Of a DNA stretch of 64,000 nt, positions 54,640-64,000 are shown piece after piece (position 1 is the first letter of the stretch; each line of letters starts with the position of its first letter). This stretch comes from an uncultured Roseibium sp. (GTDB taxonomy: Bacteria > Pseudomonadota > Alphaproteobacteria > Rhizobiales > Stappiaceae). The notes under the pieces were generated by a model. It did no database searches and was not told where the DNA came from. It saw nothing but the letters and a program-made list of their open reading frames with translations. The position numbers were made by a program, and so were the translations under genes. The stretch lies in assembly GCF_947494555.1 (NCBI RefSeq), contig NZ_CANLVF010000003.1, positions 434,001-498,000 on the forward strand, given 5' to 3'.

Positions 54640-55950
54640 ATGGCTTCTACCTTTCTGAAACAGGCAAGTGAGAACGGCGGCTCGGTTCAGGACATGACAA
54701 CCGTCACGCAACGGGTGTCTGAGATGCTTCGGAAAATCGAGGCTGAAGGCGAGGATCGGACGATTGCCTATGCCAGACAACTCGATGGTTGGGAACAGGA
54801 TATCGTCGTCGCTCCGGAAGCGATCGAAGCGGCCTCGACGCAGGTTCCAGAAAGTCTGAAGGATGACATTCGATTTGCCCACGAGAACATCGCAGCATTT
54901 GCGAAAGCGCAGATGGAGAGCATTCGGGAATTTGACGTGGAATTGCGTCCAGGCCTTGTTGCCGGTCAAAAACTGATCCCGGTGTCCGCTGCAGGCTGCT
55001 ATGTCCCCGGAGGACGTTATAGCCATATCGCGTCGGCGATAATGACGGTGACAACTGCCAAAGTCGCGGGTGTGGATTTTATCTCGGCCTGCTCGCCGAC
55101 ACGGCCCGAGACTGGCATTGCGCCTGCAATCTTGTGGACTCTCGATTATTGCGGCGCGGACCGGGTCCTGTCTCTCGGAGGCGTACAGGCAATCGCCGCC
55201 ATGGCCTTCGGGCAATTCGGTTTGCCTGAGGCAGACATTCTAGTCGGCCCTGGGAACCAATATGTGGCCGAGGCGAAGAGGCTCTTGTTCGGACGAACAG
55301 GTATCGACATGTTTGCAGGCCCGACGGACAGCCTAATCATTGCCGACGAAACAGCTGACCCGGATATTGTTGCAGCGGACCTCGTTGGCCAGGCGGAGCA
55401 CGGCTATAATTCTCCGGTCTGGCTCGTGACGACGTCCGACCGCCTTGCCCGAAAGGTGCTGGAACTGGTGCCGATCATTGCAGGTGAGCTGCCGGACCCG
55501 AACCGCGAAAGCGCGTTGCAGGCATGGGACAATCTGGGTGAGGTTGTTCTTTGCGACCGGCGCGAGGACATGGTTGAATTCGCCAACAGGACCGGGCCGG
55601 AACATCTGCATGTGCAGGCCTCCGACCTTGACTGGTGGATCGGGGAGCTGGCGTCTTACGGTTCACTCTTTCTGGGCGAAGAAACCACGGTCGCCTTCGG
55701 TGACAAGGCGTCAGGGCCGAACCACGTGCTGCCGACGGCCAATGCCGCGCGCTACACGGGTGGCCTTTCGGTGCACAAGTTCCTGAAAACAGTGACCTGG
55801 CAGAAAATGACCCGGTCGGCAGTTCGTGACGTCGCACTTGCCACCGCTCGCATTTCGCGCTTTGAAGGGATGGAGGGCCACGCCCGCAGCGCGGACATTC
55901 GCCTGCAGAAATATGACCTGACAAATGACCCTCAGGCGCGCATCAAGTGA
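54640..55950 (+). CDS. Histidinol dehydrogenase family protein (HpsN-like)
   Basis: The 436-residue protein has the HisD fold: IPVSAAGCYVPGGRY, GVQAIAAMAFGQ and VGPGNQYVAEAKR. Zinc and catalytic residues appear present in VGQAEHGYNS, TGPEHLHV, GDKASGPNHVLPT and EGMEGHARSA. The setting, away from his genes and next to an aminotransferase, and the sequence style recall HpsN, a paralogue that oxidises 2,3-dihydroxypropane-1-sulfonate. That assignment is by memory of the family, so HisD-like amino-alcohol oxidation is the safe statement. The ATG at 54640 begins the family-like part. Confidence 0.82.
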   Translation: MASTFLKQASENGGSVQDMTTVTQRVSEMLRKIEAEGEDRTIAYARQLDGWEQDIVVAPEAIEAASTQVPESLKDDIRFAHENIAAFAKAQMESIREFDVELRPGLVAGQKLIPVSAAGCYVPGGRYSHIASAIMTVTTAKVAGVDFISACSPTRPETGIAPAILWTLDYCGADRVLSLGGVQAIAAMAFGQFGLPEADILVGPGNQYVAEAKRLLFGRTGIDMFAGPTDSLIIADETADPDIVAADLVGQAEHGYNSPVWLVTTSDRLARKVLELVPIIAGELPDPNRESALQAWDNLGEVVLCDRREDMVEFANRTGPEHLHVQASDLDWWIGELASYGSLFLGEETTVAFGDKASGPNHVLPTANAARYTGGLSVHKFLKTVTWQKMTRSAVRDVALATARISRFEGMEGHARSADIRLQKYDLTNDPQARIK

Positions 55951-56077
55951 TCGTCTTCGCACTCAAGTTTTGATTGCGGCCTGTGCCTGAAGCATTTGTT
56001 GAAAAGGTTGAATCACCAGTCGCTGCCTGAGATCATGAATTTCAGCGCGATAGGTGACGAGCTGTGTTTCAAGGTTT

Positions 56078-57151
56078 TCACGAAACGCTATTCGTGCCTA
56101 ATTCAAGATAAGTCCGCTCTACCTCGATCAGACGCTGTTTGCGCCACAACCCACCGCCGTAGCCGGTTAACGATCCATCAGCGCCAAGGACCCTGTGGCA
56201 GGGCACGACAATTGCCAGCTGATTGGCACCGTTGGCACGCGCCACGGCACGAACCGCCTCCGGTTTGCCCAGGTCTTTCGCAAGTTCGGAATAGCTTCGG
56301 GTGCTGCCCGCCGGAATTTTCAAGAGTTCGCGCCAGACATCCTTGGTGAACGCAGTGCCGTGCAGCGCGAGCCTGGTTTCAAACCGGCCCGACTCGCCGG
56401 TAAAAAAGACGTTCAATTCCTGCTGGATCTGGTCTGTGACGCTTGTCCTCCCGAATCCAATCCGGCCTTTGGCAAAGCCTTGAAGTTTCTTGAATTCGGC
56501 TGGAAGCGCTTTTCGGTCGAGAAACTCAAGCAAATGCAGATGCGTGTTGTCCGTCACCGCTATCAACGGGCCGAGTGGCGAGGACACCCAGTCTGCGAAC
56601 AGCAAGGGGTTCTGGGAGAAGGTTCCCGGTGGCTGACCGATTATCCTGGAAAACGCATCGCGGAATGCGCTGGAAGACTCAAACCCGGCCGTGATTTGCG
56701 CATCGATGACCTTGCCGCCTTCGGCAAGCGTGGAAAAGCCTTCCTGCAAGCGGCGCTGACGCGCCATTTCCAGAAACGTCATGCCGTAGTGTCTCTTGAA
56801 CGCACGGCGAACCGTGGACGGATCCAGTCCCAGCCGCACAAGATCCGGCTCGCCCCACCGATATCCGGGGCGCTTTTCAAGAGCTTCGATCAATGTCGAC
56901 ACGAGCGGGTCCGCGCCGGCTTCCGGCGCGGTCGGGCAGCAACGTTTGCAGGGACGGAACCCGGCATCGATACACGCCGCCACTGTCTCAAGGAAAGTGC
57001 AGTTCTCCCGCTTCGGCTTACGGGCCGGACATGTCAGACGGCAGAAGATCCCGGTTGAGGCGACGCAGACAAACATGCGCCCGTCATAGGACGCGTCACG
57101 ATTGAGAAGCGCTTCGTAGAGCGTGTCGAAATCAGGTCGGATCATCAGCAT
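56078..57151 (-). CDS. ada: Bifunctional Ada protein: methylphosphotriester sensor/regulator and O6-methylguanine-DNA methyltransferase
   Basis: The 357-residue protein has the full Ada order. A zinc domain carries four cysteines (Cys37, Cys41, Cys68, and Cys71 or Cys72: GIFCRLTCPARKP, FRPCKRCCP). An AraC-type HTH (about 85-170) and the methyltransferase domain with PCHRVLGADGSLTGYGGG follow. It repairs alkylated DNA by accepting methyl groups irreversibly and activates its own regulon when methylated. The first of two nearby ATGs was used; MIRPDF two codons on is also possible. Confidence 0.94.
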   Translation of the reverse strand: MLMIRPDFDTLYEALLNRDASYDGRMFVCVASTGIFCRLTCPARKPKRENCTFLETVAACIDAGFRPCKRCCPTAPEAGADPLVSTLIEALEKRPGYRWGEPDLVRLGLDPSTVRRAFKRHYGMTFLEMARQRRLQEGFSTLAEGGKVIDAQITAGFESSSAFRDAFSRIIGQPPGTFSQNPLLFADWVSSPLGPLIAVTDNTHLHLLEFLDRKALPAEFKKLQGFAKGRIGFGRTSVTDQIQQELNVFFTGESGRFETRLALHGTAFTKDVWRELLKIPAGSTRSYSELAKDLGKPEAVRAVARANGANQLAIVVPCHRVLGADGSLTGYGGGLWRKQRLIEVERTYLELGTNSVS

Positions 57152-57224
57152 GGCCTGAAACTAGTGTGCCAAACAAAAATATGCAGCCGGAAATCGGGCG
57201 CCTAATTTGAACGTATAATCTAAA

Positions 57225-58034
57225 TTAGCGATAGACCTGCTCTTCAGCGGGAAACTTGCGGTCCTTGACCTCATCCGAATAGGCCTTGACGGCTGCTTCA
57301 ATCTGGCCTCCGAGATTTCCGTAGACCTTGACGAATTTGGGCGGCGCCGGATTGAGGCCGAGCATGTCCTCCAGAACAAGGATCTGGCCGTCGCACTCCG
57401 CCGATGCGCCAATGCCAATGGTCGGAATTGGGATTTCCTTGGTGATCTGTGCGGCAAGGGGCTCAACCATCCCCTCCAGGACAACCGCGAATGCACCAGC
57501 TTCCGTTACAGCTGTCGCATCCTCAAAGTGCTGATCCCAGTCATCTTCGTGCCGCCCTTGCGTCTTGAACCCGCCCATGACGTGAACCGACTGCGGCGTG
57601 AGCCCGATATGCGCCATTACCGGAATACCGCGTTCACTCAGGAAGCGGATGGTTTCGGCCATTCGGACACCGCCCTCAAGCTTGACCGCGCCGCACTGGG
57701 TTTCCTTCATGACCCGCGCGGCATTGCGGAAGGCAACGGACGGGCTTTCCTCGTAGGTTCCAAAGGGCATATCGACAACGACGAGCGCGCGTCTGGTGCC
57801 GCGCACCACCGCCTTGCCATGCATTATCATCAGGTCGAGCGAAACGCCGACGGTGGATTCCATGCCGTGCATCACCATCCCGAGGCTGTCGCCGACCAGA
57901 ATGAAGTCGGCATAGTTGTCGACAATGGCCGCTGTATGCGCGTGATACGAGGTCAGAGAAACAATCGGGTCGCCGCCCTTGCGTTTCGCGATCTGGGGTG
58001 CGGTCAGCCGGCGGACAGGTTTTTGGACGCTCAT
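57225..58034 (-). CDS. panB: 3-methyl-2-oxobutanoate hydroxymethyltransferase PanB
   Basis: The 269-residue barrel contains [57 protein letters not shown] and [18 protein letters not shown], all PanB hallmarks. It transfers a hydroxymethyl group from 5,10-methylene-tetrahydrofolate to ketoisovalerate, making ketopantoate for pantothenate and coenzyme A. The start at 58034 gives the family length; the upstream extension lies in panC. It follows panC by 17 bases. Confidence 0.96.
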   Translation of the reverse strand: MSVQKPVRRLTAPQIAKRKGGDPIVSLTSYHAHTAAIVDNYADFILVGDSLGMVMHGMESTVGVSLDLMIMHGKAVVRGTRRALVVVDMPFGTYEESPSVAFRNAARVMKETQCGAVKLEGGVRMAETIRFLSERGIPVMAHIGLTPQSVHVMGGFKTQGRHEDDWDQHFEDATAVTEAGAFAVVLEGMVEPLAAQITKEIPIPTIGIGASAECDGQILVLEDMLGLNPAPPKFVKVYGNLGGQIEAAVKAYSDEVKDRKFPAEEQVYR

Positions 58035-58051
58035 AGGGCGTATCCTTCGGG

Positions 58052-58903
58052 TCAGGTTTGCGGCGCAATAACGCGCTGATCTATCAGGAGAACGGTTCCG
58101 AAGCGAACCGCGAGCAGGACCACAGAGGGACGATCGAAGGGACTGGAACACTCAGCCAGTGTTTCGGCGTCCCGGATATCGACACTTTTCACCTCGGCTG
58201 AGGGTGCTTCCGCGAGACAAGACCTGACGGCGGCGTCTATCTCTTGGACTGAAGACCCCGCTGCAGCCAACGCCTCTGCCCTGTCGAGTGCGCGGTTCAG
58301 CACAGTGGCTTCAGCCCTTTGGTCATTGGACAGCCGCACGTTGCGCGAGGACATGGCCAGGCCGTCGGCTTCGCGAACGGTCGGATGAGCGATGATCTCC
58401 AGCGGCATATCAAGGTCACGCACCATCTGACGGATCAGTGTCAGCTGCTGATAGTCCTTTTCTCCGAAAACGGCAAAGTCAGGCGTGACGATATTGAACA
58501 GCTTGGTCACGACCGTTGAAACGCCACGAAAGTGACCCAGTCGCAGCGCACCCTGCAGGATCCCCGAAAGGCTTGGAACTTCGACATGGGTATCGCCAGC
58601 AGATGCGTACATTTCCTCAACGCTCGGCAGAAACACCGCATGGATACCTTCCGCCTCGAGGAGGCTCAGGTCCCTTTTCTCGTCACGCGGATAAGATGAG
58701 AGATCTTCACCAGGTCCGAATTGAGTCGGGTTGACGAATATACTTGCGACGGCCCGGTCCGCCTTCCGCGCTGCAGCGCGGACCAGGCAAAGATGGCCCT
58801 CATGCAGGTAACCCATGGTCGGCACCAGGGCCACCGTTTCTCCCGCCTTCTTCCATGTCCGGACGGTGTTCCGTATCTCCGCCTTTGTCCGGCAGATTAT
58901 CAT
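58052..58903 (-). CDS. panC: Pantothenate synthetase PanC
   Basis: The 283-residue enzyme shows [18 protein letters not shown] (HIGH-type), [32 protein letters not shown] and [12 protein letters not shown], the ATP and pantoate sites of PanC. It condenses pantoate with beta-alanine using ATP. GGGAGG lies upstream of the ATG. It forms a panC-panB operon divergent from the TRAP transporter genes. Confidence 0.96.
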   Translation of the reverse strand: MIICRTKAEIRNTVRTWKKAGETVALVPTMGYLHEGHLCLVRAAARKADRAVASIFVNPTQFGPGEDLSSYPRDEKRDLSLLEAEGIHAVFLPSVEEMYASAGDTHVEVPSLSGILQGALRLGHFRGVSTVVTKLFNIVTPDFAVFGEKDYQQLTLIRQMVRDLDMPLEIIAHPTVREADGLAMSSRNVRLSNDQRAEATVLNRALDRAEALAAAGSSVQEIDAAVRSCLAEAPSAEVKSVDIRDAETLAECSSPFDRPSVVLLAVRFGTVLLIDQRVIAPQT

Positions 58904-59185
58904 TTTGTCCTCCCAGGCGCCCGGTTCCCGCCCTAGCCGCCTCTATTTCGCAGGTGCAACATATGCGGTGCACCCAGGAAGGTCCAGTAGCCCGTCCGGA
59001 GAGCATTCCATTCCCGTCCGGTGCGCCCGGACCGTGTGCTTTCCAAAATGTTATCGGCACAACTTCTTGATTCCCGGTGCTTGCGCCCGATGTCTTCTGA
59101 CAAAGAAACGAAAAATCGCTGGACATGCGAGTGGAACACCCTGCGCGAACATAATGTTCGCCGCTTTGATCTGAGGAGGAATTCA

Positions 59186-60202
59186 ATGGCTTTGAACAAC
59201 GCAACAGGTTTATTGAACGTTTTCTCTAAGAATGCGCCATCTGCAATCGCCGCTTTGCTCACATTCGGCCTGATGGCTCCCGCAGCTTTTGCCGAAGACC
59301 GGAGCAACTGGCCTTCCAGCTTTTCCGTCGGGACAGCAAGCCAAGGAGGCACCTATTTCGTTTACGGTTCCGGCTGGACCAATATGGTCGCCGACGAACT
59401 CGGTATTCCAGGCGGTGCGGAAGTTACGGCCGGACCGGTTCAAAATGCAGCCCTTGTCCAGACGGGCGATCTTGATTTCGGCATGGTCACGATGGGCCCC
59501 GCCTTTGACGCGATCAATGGCGAAAGCGCTCTGGCACCCGGTCTGAAACACGACAATATCCGGGCCATCTTCCCGATGTACAAAACCGCGTTTCACGTGA
59601 TGACACTGAAAAGTTCCGGTATTGAAAGTCTCGACGATATACCGGACGGCGCGACGATCGGCTTCGGTCCTGTTGGAGGCACACCCGGAACGTACTGGCC
59701 CCGCTTCTTCGAGACCTTTGGCAAAAACGTCGAAGCTCAACACGGTGGTGCAGCCGATCTCGCCGGTCAGCTGCAGGACGGCCTGATCGATGTTTACACC
59801 TGGGCGGCCGGCGTACCGTTTCCGGCATTTTCGCAGGTGGAAGCCCAAGCGGACGTCAATTTCTTCGGCATGACAGAAGAGCAAGCCAAAATGATCGCCG
59901 AAAATCATCCGGTGTCGCTCTTCACGATCCCGGCCGGCACCTATCCGTCTCAATCGGAAGATCATGCAAGCGTATCCATGTGGAACTTTGCCATCGCACG
60001 CGCGGATCTGCCGGAGGATTTTGTCTATGCGGTCGTTGACACGGTCATGAGTAATAATCCGAAGATGCTCGACATTCACAAGGCGGCGATCGAAACGCTT
60101 CCGGAGAACTACGACAAGAACGCTTTCATCCCGTGGCATCCCGGTGCCGTAAAGTGGTTCAAGGAAAACGGATTCGAGATCGATCCGGCTCTCGGTGGCT
60201 AG
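59186..60202 (+). CDS. TAXI family TRAP transporter solute-binding protein
   Basis: The 338-residue protein has a signal peptide ending near APAAFAED. The TAXI domain follows: FSVGTASQGGTYFVYGSGWTNMVADELG, LVQTGDLDFGMVTMGPA and IGFGPVGGTPGTYWPRFFE. TAXI proteins deliver ligands, often dicarboxylates or amino acids, to TRAP permeases. GAGGAGGA precedes the ATG at 59186, so the longer upstream frame is not used. Ligand unknown. Confidence 0.92.
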   Translation: MALNNATGLLNVFSKNAPSAIAALLTFGLMAPAAFAEDRSNWPSSFSVGTASQGGTYFVYGSGWTNMVADELGIPGGAEVTAGPVQNAALVQTGDLDFGMVTMGPAFDAINGESALAPGLKHDNIRAIFPMYKTAFHVMTLKSSGIESLDDIPDGATIGFGPVGGTPGTYWPRFFETFGKNVEAQHGGAADLAGQLQDGLIDVYTWAAGVPFPAFSQVEAQADVNFFGMTEEQAKMIAENHPVSLFTIPAGTYPSQSEDHASVSMWNFAIARADLPEDFVYAVVDTVMSNNPKMLDIHKAAIETLPENYDKNAFIPWHPGAVKWFKENGFEIDPALGG

Positions 60203-60232
60203 TAAATTAAGCCAGATTATCCTCAATATACG

Positions 60233-60259
60233 CCCCGGGCTGTCATCAGCAGCTCGGGG
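60233..60259 (+). other. Hairpin between TRAP binding protein and permease genes
   Basis: CCCCGGGCTG (60233-60242) and CAGCTCGGGG (60250-60259) form a near-perfect stem (one mismatch, 7-base loop) without a T-run. As after the ABC binding-protein gene, it likely stabilises the upstream message and lowers permease expression. Confidence 0.55.
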
Positions 60260-60285
60260 TAAGCCCTGTCGTTGAGAACATTGTC

Positions 60286-62415
60286 ATGTCCGAACCCTCA
60301 GGCCCGAATGATGCAGATGTCGATCAGGGCAGCACCAACGGCCTTCGGGGCTGGCAGGGCCTGGCGTTCGGTTTCCTGTGCGTCTTTTACGCGGCATGGC
60401 ATTTATACAGTCTGAATATCGCACCGCTTGAAACCTGGCTCTTTCGCATTCTTCATATCGCGGGAGCCCTGGTTCTCGGTTTCGGTCTGACGGGCATCCT
60501 GCTTGTCGGCGATGACAGGCGTTCGCGGAACGAGCGGCTTGAACGGCTGATCGCAATCATTGCCGGTATCCCGGTTTTGTATGCGTTCGGGCTGGTTGCA
60601 TTCGGCCTCAACCAGTACTGGACGACCGGCAAGGTCGAAAACCCTGATGCTGTCTTTGCCTATTTCGGGATTTCGCTTGCGGCCGGAACAACACTTGCCA
60701 TCGTTTCGGGCTGGTTTTTGCGCGGCAAGGAGGGCTATGTCGCGCCAACCGACTGGGTGCTATTGGTCGCAAGCCTCGCTTCAACGGGCTTTATCGCCCT
60801 AAGCCTGGATGCACTGAACCTGAGACTTCGGGCCGGTACGCCCTTTGCCGATCCGCAAAATGCATGGGCCGCGTTCGTTGCCGTCGCACTCATGCTCGAA
60901 CTAACCCGGCGCGTTGCCGGTCTTGCGCTCGTCGTCATTGCAACGGTGTTCGTGGGCTATGCCTTTCTCGGACCCTGGCTTCCCGGATTTCTGGAGCATC
61001 GCGGCTATGGTGCCAAGCGCTTCTTCAGTTACATTTTTACCGACAACGGCATTCTCGGACCAACGACAGCGGTCTCGTCGACCTACATCATCCTGTTCAT
61101 CATCTTCGCAGCCTTCCTGCAAAGCTCGAAGGTCGGCGACTATTTTGTCAATCTTGCTTTTGCAACAGCGGGCCGTGCCCGCGGCGGGCCGGCGAAAGTC
61201 GCGGTCTTTGCCTCCGGTCTGATGGGCATGATCAACGGCACTTCGGCCGGAAATGTGGTCTCGACGGGCTCGCTGACCATCCCACTGATGAAACGCGTCG
61301 GCTATCGGCCCCAATCAGCAGGTGCGATCGAGGCTGCTGCCTCCACCGGCGGGCAGATCATGCCGCCGATCATGGGTGCCGGTGCGTTCATCATGGCCGA
61401 AATCACCGGCATCCCCTACACCGAGCTCGTTGTCGCCGCGCTGATCCCCGCGGTGCTTTACTTCGTGTCGATCTACTTCATGGTCGACTTTGAGGCACGC
61501 CGACTTGGCATGCGCGGCATGACCAACGAGGAAGTGCCTAAATTCAGGAACCTGGCAAAACAGGCATTCCTGTTCCTCCCCATCATCATTCTGGTCGGCT
61601 CGCTCTTCCTGGGGTACTCGGTCATCCGGGCCGGGACACTCGCCATTGCCTCGGCAGCGGTCGTGAGCTGGCTTACGCCGTTTCGCATGGGAATTCGCGA
61701 GATCATCGAAGCGCTGCGCAATGCGTCCCAGATGTCGATCCAGATCATCACCGTCTGCGCGACGGCCGGGATCATTGTCGGCGTGATTTCCCTGACCGGT
61801 GTCGGCGCGCGGTTCTCATCGCTGCTGTTTGAACTTGCCGAAACCAGCAAGCTGCTTGCACTCATTTTCGCGATGATCATTTCGATCATTCTGGGAATGG
61901 GCATGCCGACAACAGCAGCCTACGCCGTCGCGGCGTCCGTCGTCGCGCCCGGACTGATCGAACTCGGCATTGCTCCGCTCGTGGCACATTTTTTCGTGTT
62001 CTATTTCGCGGTCGTCTCGGCGATCACACCGCCGGTCGCGCTCGCCGCCTATGCGGGCGCCGCCATCGCCGGGTCGGAGCCGATGCGCACCTCGGTGACC
62101 GCCTTCCGGGTCGGCCTTGCCGCCTTCATCGTCCCATACATGTTCTTTTACAGCCCCGGCCTGCTGCTGGAAGCAAGCTGGCTGGAGATTATACGCAACG
62201 CGGTAACGGCAATCATCGGCGTCTATCTCCTTTCAGGAGCTGTTCAGGCTTATCTCATGGGACCGCTTTCCCCAATCTGGCGGGTTCTGCTCCTGGCAGC
62301 AGCACTGTGCATGATCTCAGGCGACTGGCGCTCGGATATTGTCGGTATCCTTCTGGGCGCAGGGATCTGGCTCAAGTCGAGGCGCGATACCCGACCCGTC
62401 TCTAATACGGCTTAG
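60286..62415 (+). CDS. TRAP transporter fused 4TM/12TM permease
   Basis: The 709-residue membrane protein joins the small DctQ-like domain (about 25-200) and the large DctM-like domain (about 230-650). The large domain shows GMINGTSAGNVVSTGSLTIPLMKRVGY, AAASTGGQIMPPIMGAGAFIMAEITG and GMGMPTTAAYAVAASVVAPGL, typical of TAXI-TRAP fused permeases. It drives uptake with a sodium or proton gradient together with the binding protein upstream. Confidence 0.94.
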   Translation: MSEPSGPNDADVDQGSTNGLRGWQGLAFGFLCVFYAAWHLYSLNIAPLETWLFRILHIAGALVLGFGLTGILLVGDDRRSRNERLERLIAIIAGIPVLYAFGLVAFGLNQYWTTGKVENPDAVFAYFGISLAAGTTLAIVSGWFLRGKEGYVAPTDWVLLVASLASTGFIALSLDALNLRLRAGTPFADPQNAWAAFVAVALMLELTRRVAGLALVVIATVFVGYAFLGPWLPGFLEHRGYGAKRFFSYIFTDNGILGPTTAVSSTYIILFIIFAAFLQSSKVGDYFVNLAFATAGRARGGPAKVAVFASGLMGMINGTSAGNVVSTGSLTIPLMKRVGYRPQSAGAIEAAASTGGQIMPPIMGAGAFIMAEITGIPYTELVVAALIPAVLYFVSIYFMVDFEARRLGMRGMTNEEVPKFRNLAKQAFLFLPIIILVGSLFLGYSVIRAGTLAIASAAVVSWLTPFRMGIREIIEALRNASQMSIQIITVCATAGIIVGVISLTGVGARFSSLLFELAETSKLLALIFAMIISIILGMGMPTTAAYAVAASVVAPGLIELGIAPLVAHFFVFYFAVVSAITPPVALAAYAGAAIAGSEPMRTSVTAFRVGLAAFIVPYMFFYSPGLLLEASWLEIIRNAVTAIIGVYLLSGAVQAYLMGPLSPIWRVLLLAAALCMISGDWRSDIVGILLGAGIWLKSRRDTRPVSNTA

Positions 62416-62430
62416 AGAGGCCTTGCCACC

Positions 62431-63165
62431 CTAGCCTGCCTTGGCGATATCGTCTGTGCAGTCGATTTCCGCTTCGGTGCCGGTTTGTCTCGGGAACTGC
62501 GACAGGGCGCTCAGCATCAGCCAGTCCGGCAAGGCTCTGCGGTATTTTTCCTGCCCGACAACGTTCAGGTGGCCGTTGGCGATTTCGCTACGCAGGTCTC
62601 GCATGCCTCTCCAGGATTCCACGAAACGGCGAATGTCCGAACTTATCGTGAGGTCCACTTCGAGCCCGGGGTATTTCAGGCACATGTCGACATTGCCGCC
62701 TTCAACCACGAGCCAGAAACGGCTGAAGCCCTTGTGCGTTCCAGAAAAAGCGAATTCCATCACGATCCGCTGTTCGGGCATGGCGTCGACATTCAGTCTG
62801 GTGTGCATGCTCCAAGCCAGGAAAGCTGGATCAAGATCCTCCGTCTCCATGTCGCGCGACCACTTTTGGCCCCAGACCGCCAGGTTCATGATGATGGGAT
62901 CCAGGTCGCGCCCGGCCTCCGTCAGCTCATAAGCGAAGCCGCGTCCGTTATCGAGAGCGCGGCGTGTGATCAGTCCCGCATGTTCCAGGCTCGATAATCG
63001 CTGGCTCAGCAAAGTCGCAGAGATCTTCGGCACGCCACGATGAATCTCGTTGAAGCGCGTACACCCGTCGATCACGCGGCTGATGACCAGCAAGGTCCAG
63101 CGTTCGCAGAGAACTTCCGCCGCCAAGGCAAGCGGGCAGTACTGTCCATACCCTTTGTACGGCAT
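62431..63165 (-). CDS. HxlR family transcriptional regulator with SCP2-like C-terminal domain
   Basis: The 244-residue protein has an HxlR winged HTH (about 8-100: CPLALAAEVLCERWTLLVISRVIDG then ISATLLSQRLSSLEHAGLI). A C-terminal domain (about 120-220) resembles a sterol-carrier-protein-2-like fold (FAFSGTHKGFSRFWLVVEGG, LEVDLTISSDIRRFVESWRG). GGAG lies before the ATG at 63165. It converges with the TRAP permease and is divergent from a flavin oxidase gene that it probably controls. Confidence 0.86.
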   Translation of the reverse strand: MPYKGYGQYCPLALAAEVLCERWTLLVISRVIDGCTRFNEIHRGVPKISATLLSQRLSSLEHAGLITRRALDNGRGFAYELTEAGRDLDPIIMNLAVWGQKWSRDMETEDLDPAFLAWSMHTRLNVDAMPEQRIVMEFAFSGTHKGFSRFWLVVEGGNVDMCLKYPGLEVDLTISSDIRRFVESWRGMRDLRSEIANGHLNVVGQEKYRRALPDWLMLSALSQFPRQTGTEAEIDCTDDIAKAG

Positions 63166-63329
63166 CCGGCACTCCTCAGGTCCAATAGCGATAGAGGAAA
63201 GAGTACGGCGCTGCCAGAAATCGAACAACTCCGGAATCTGTAGTTACTGCATATTCGTGAGTTTTTTGGCTTCAAAATTCACGTCACGCTGACAGCCAGG
63301 ATGACAACCAGCGGAAGGCGGACAGCGAG

Positions 63330-64000
63330 ATGACAGACACTCTCCAGAACTTTCTGGCAACGCGTCTCGGCGCGAATGCCGTGTTCCCAGGGAACCCCGA
63401 ATTCGACGAGAGACGGCAGGTCTGGAACGGTTACATCGACCGTAAACCGATCGCAGTGGTGAAGGTCAAAGATGTTGCCGATGTCAGCGAGACGATCCGG
63501 ACAGCCGCCGGACGCGGACTGAATGTTTGCGTCAAGGGTGGAGGGCACAACATTGCCGGGTCGGCGGTCGCCGACGGTGCGCTGATGATCGACATGTCGG
63601 GATTGGACCAGATCCGGATCGATGCAGCCAACCGGGTCGCTCAGGTGGGCGGCGGGGCCACCTGGGCGCAATTCGATGCCGCCGCACAAGCAGAGGGACT
63701 GGCGGCTCCCGGTGGTGTTGTTTCCTCGACCGGCGTTGCCGGGCTGACACTTGGAGGCGGGTTCGGGTGGCTCGCGCGCCTGCATGGGCTGGCAGTCGAC
63801 AACGTGTTATCCGCCACGCTCGTTCTGGCCGACGGTACCGTCGCAATCTGCTCAGCTGATGAACATGCCGATCTTTTTTGGGCCATCCGGGGTGGCAGCG
63901 GAAACTTTGGCATCGTGACCGAGTTCACGTTCAGGCTTCACCCGGTCGGACCGGCTGTTCTTTTCGGCCCGACTTTTTTCGATTTGAAGGATGCGCGTGC
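63330..64000 (+). CDS. FAD-binding oxidoreductase, BBE/PCMH type (cut by window end)
   Basis: The visible 223 residues form the PCMH FAD-binding domain: CVKGGGHNIAGSAVADGALMIDMSGLDQI, VGGGATWAQFDAAAQ, TGVAGLTLGGGFGWLARLHGLAVDN and WAIRGGSGNFGIVTEFTF. The histidine in GGGHNIAG is the usual covalent FAD attachment site. Such enzymes oxidise sugars, alkaloids or aromatic alcohols. The substrate-binding half and C-terminal BBE segment lie beyond the window. It is divergent from the HxlR regulator. Confidence 0.9.
   Translation, partial: MTDTLQNFLATRLGANAVFPGNPEFDERRQVWNGYIDRKPIAVVKVKDVADVSETIRTAAGRGLNVCVKGGGHNIAGSAVADGALMIDMSGLDQIRIDAANRVAQVGGGATWAQFDAAAQAEGLAAPGGVVSSTGVAGLTLGGGFGWLARLHGLAVDNVLSATLVLADGTVAICSADEHADLFWAIRGGSGNFGIVTEFTFRLHPVGPAVLFGPTFFDLKDAR

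Noticed and set aside
59210-60226. 338-codon open frame antisense to the TAXI binding-protein gene
   Set aside because: No recognisable domain and the sense strand has signal peptide, ribosome binding site and TAXI motifs.

Overview
The window looks like a chromosomal segment of an alphaproteobacterium, most likely a marine member of the Hyphomicrobiales such as Roseibium/Labrenzia (Stappiaceae). The order ctpA-envC-rlmH-rsfS-nadD-proA-proB-obgE-rpmA-rplU, an L21 protein with a long Ala/Lys/Glu-rich C-terminal extension, and the many ABC and TRAP transporters fit this. The assignment is inferred from gene order and protein character; no search was run. No phage, insertion sequence or CRISPR array was seen.

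Region 1 (1-11.9 kb, mostly minus strand) is core housekeeping: periplasmic protease and murein hydrolase activator, ribosome methylation and silencing, NAD and proline biosynthesis, the Obg GTPase, and L27/L21. Four overlapping GNAT acetyltransferase genes lie between obgE and rpmA. A recognisable promoter precedes rplU, and a tRNA-Ser(CGA) follows on the plus strand.

Region 2 (12.1-19.3 kb, plus strand) is the most unusual part. It holds a small sialyltransferase-like (GT29) protein with its motifs intact, a CMP-nonulosonate synthetase, a GT2 glycosyltransferase fused to a degenerate second CMP-sugar synthetase domain, a Gfo/Idh/MocA oxidoreductase, a DAHP/KDO8P-synthase-like PEP aldolase with altered metal and acceptor motifs, and an AroE-like dehydrogenase with an altered substrate pocket. 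Together they could make, CMP-activate and transfer a non-standard 3-deoxy-ulosonate or shikimate-related residue.

Region 3 (19.3-49.5 kb) is a large catabolic region that probably handles betaines or other N-methylated amines and hydroxyproline-type compounds. It has two MttB-family methyltransferases, each next to an enolase-superfamily enzyme (one HpbD-like). It also has a dimethylglycine-dehydrogenase-like flavoprotein, a GntR-DapA-like-aldehyde dehydrogenase-amine oxidase operon, two short-chain dehydrogenases, several dedicated regulators (LysR, GntR, two GlxA-type AraC), a double-domain CaiB-like protein lacking the catalytic Asp, and a Dpp-type ABC transporter. Operator-like repeats are visible in three of the divergent regulator regions.

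Region 4 (49.7-64 kb) holds a beta-hydroxyacid dehydrogenase, a group II PLP decarboxylase and a LysR regulator, divergent from a DegT aminotransferase and a histidinol-dehydrogenase-like (HpsN-like) enzyme. Then come the Ada DNA-repair protein, panB-panC, a TAXI-TRAP transporter, an HxlR regulator and the start of a BBE-type flavin oxidase cut by the window end.
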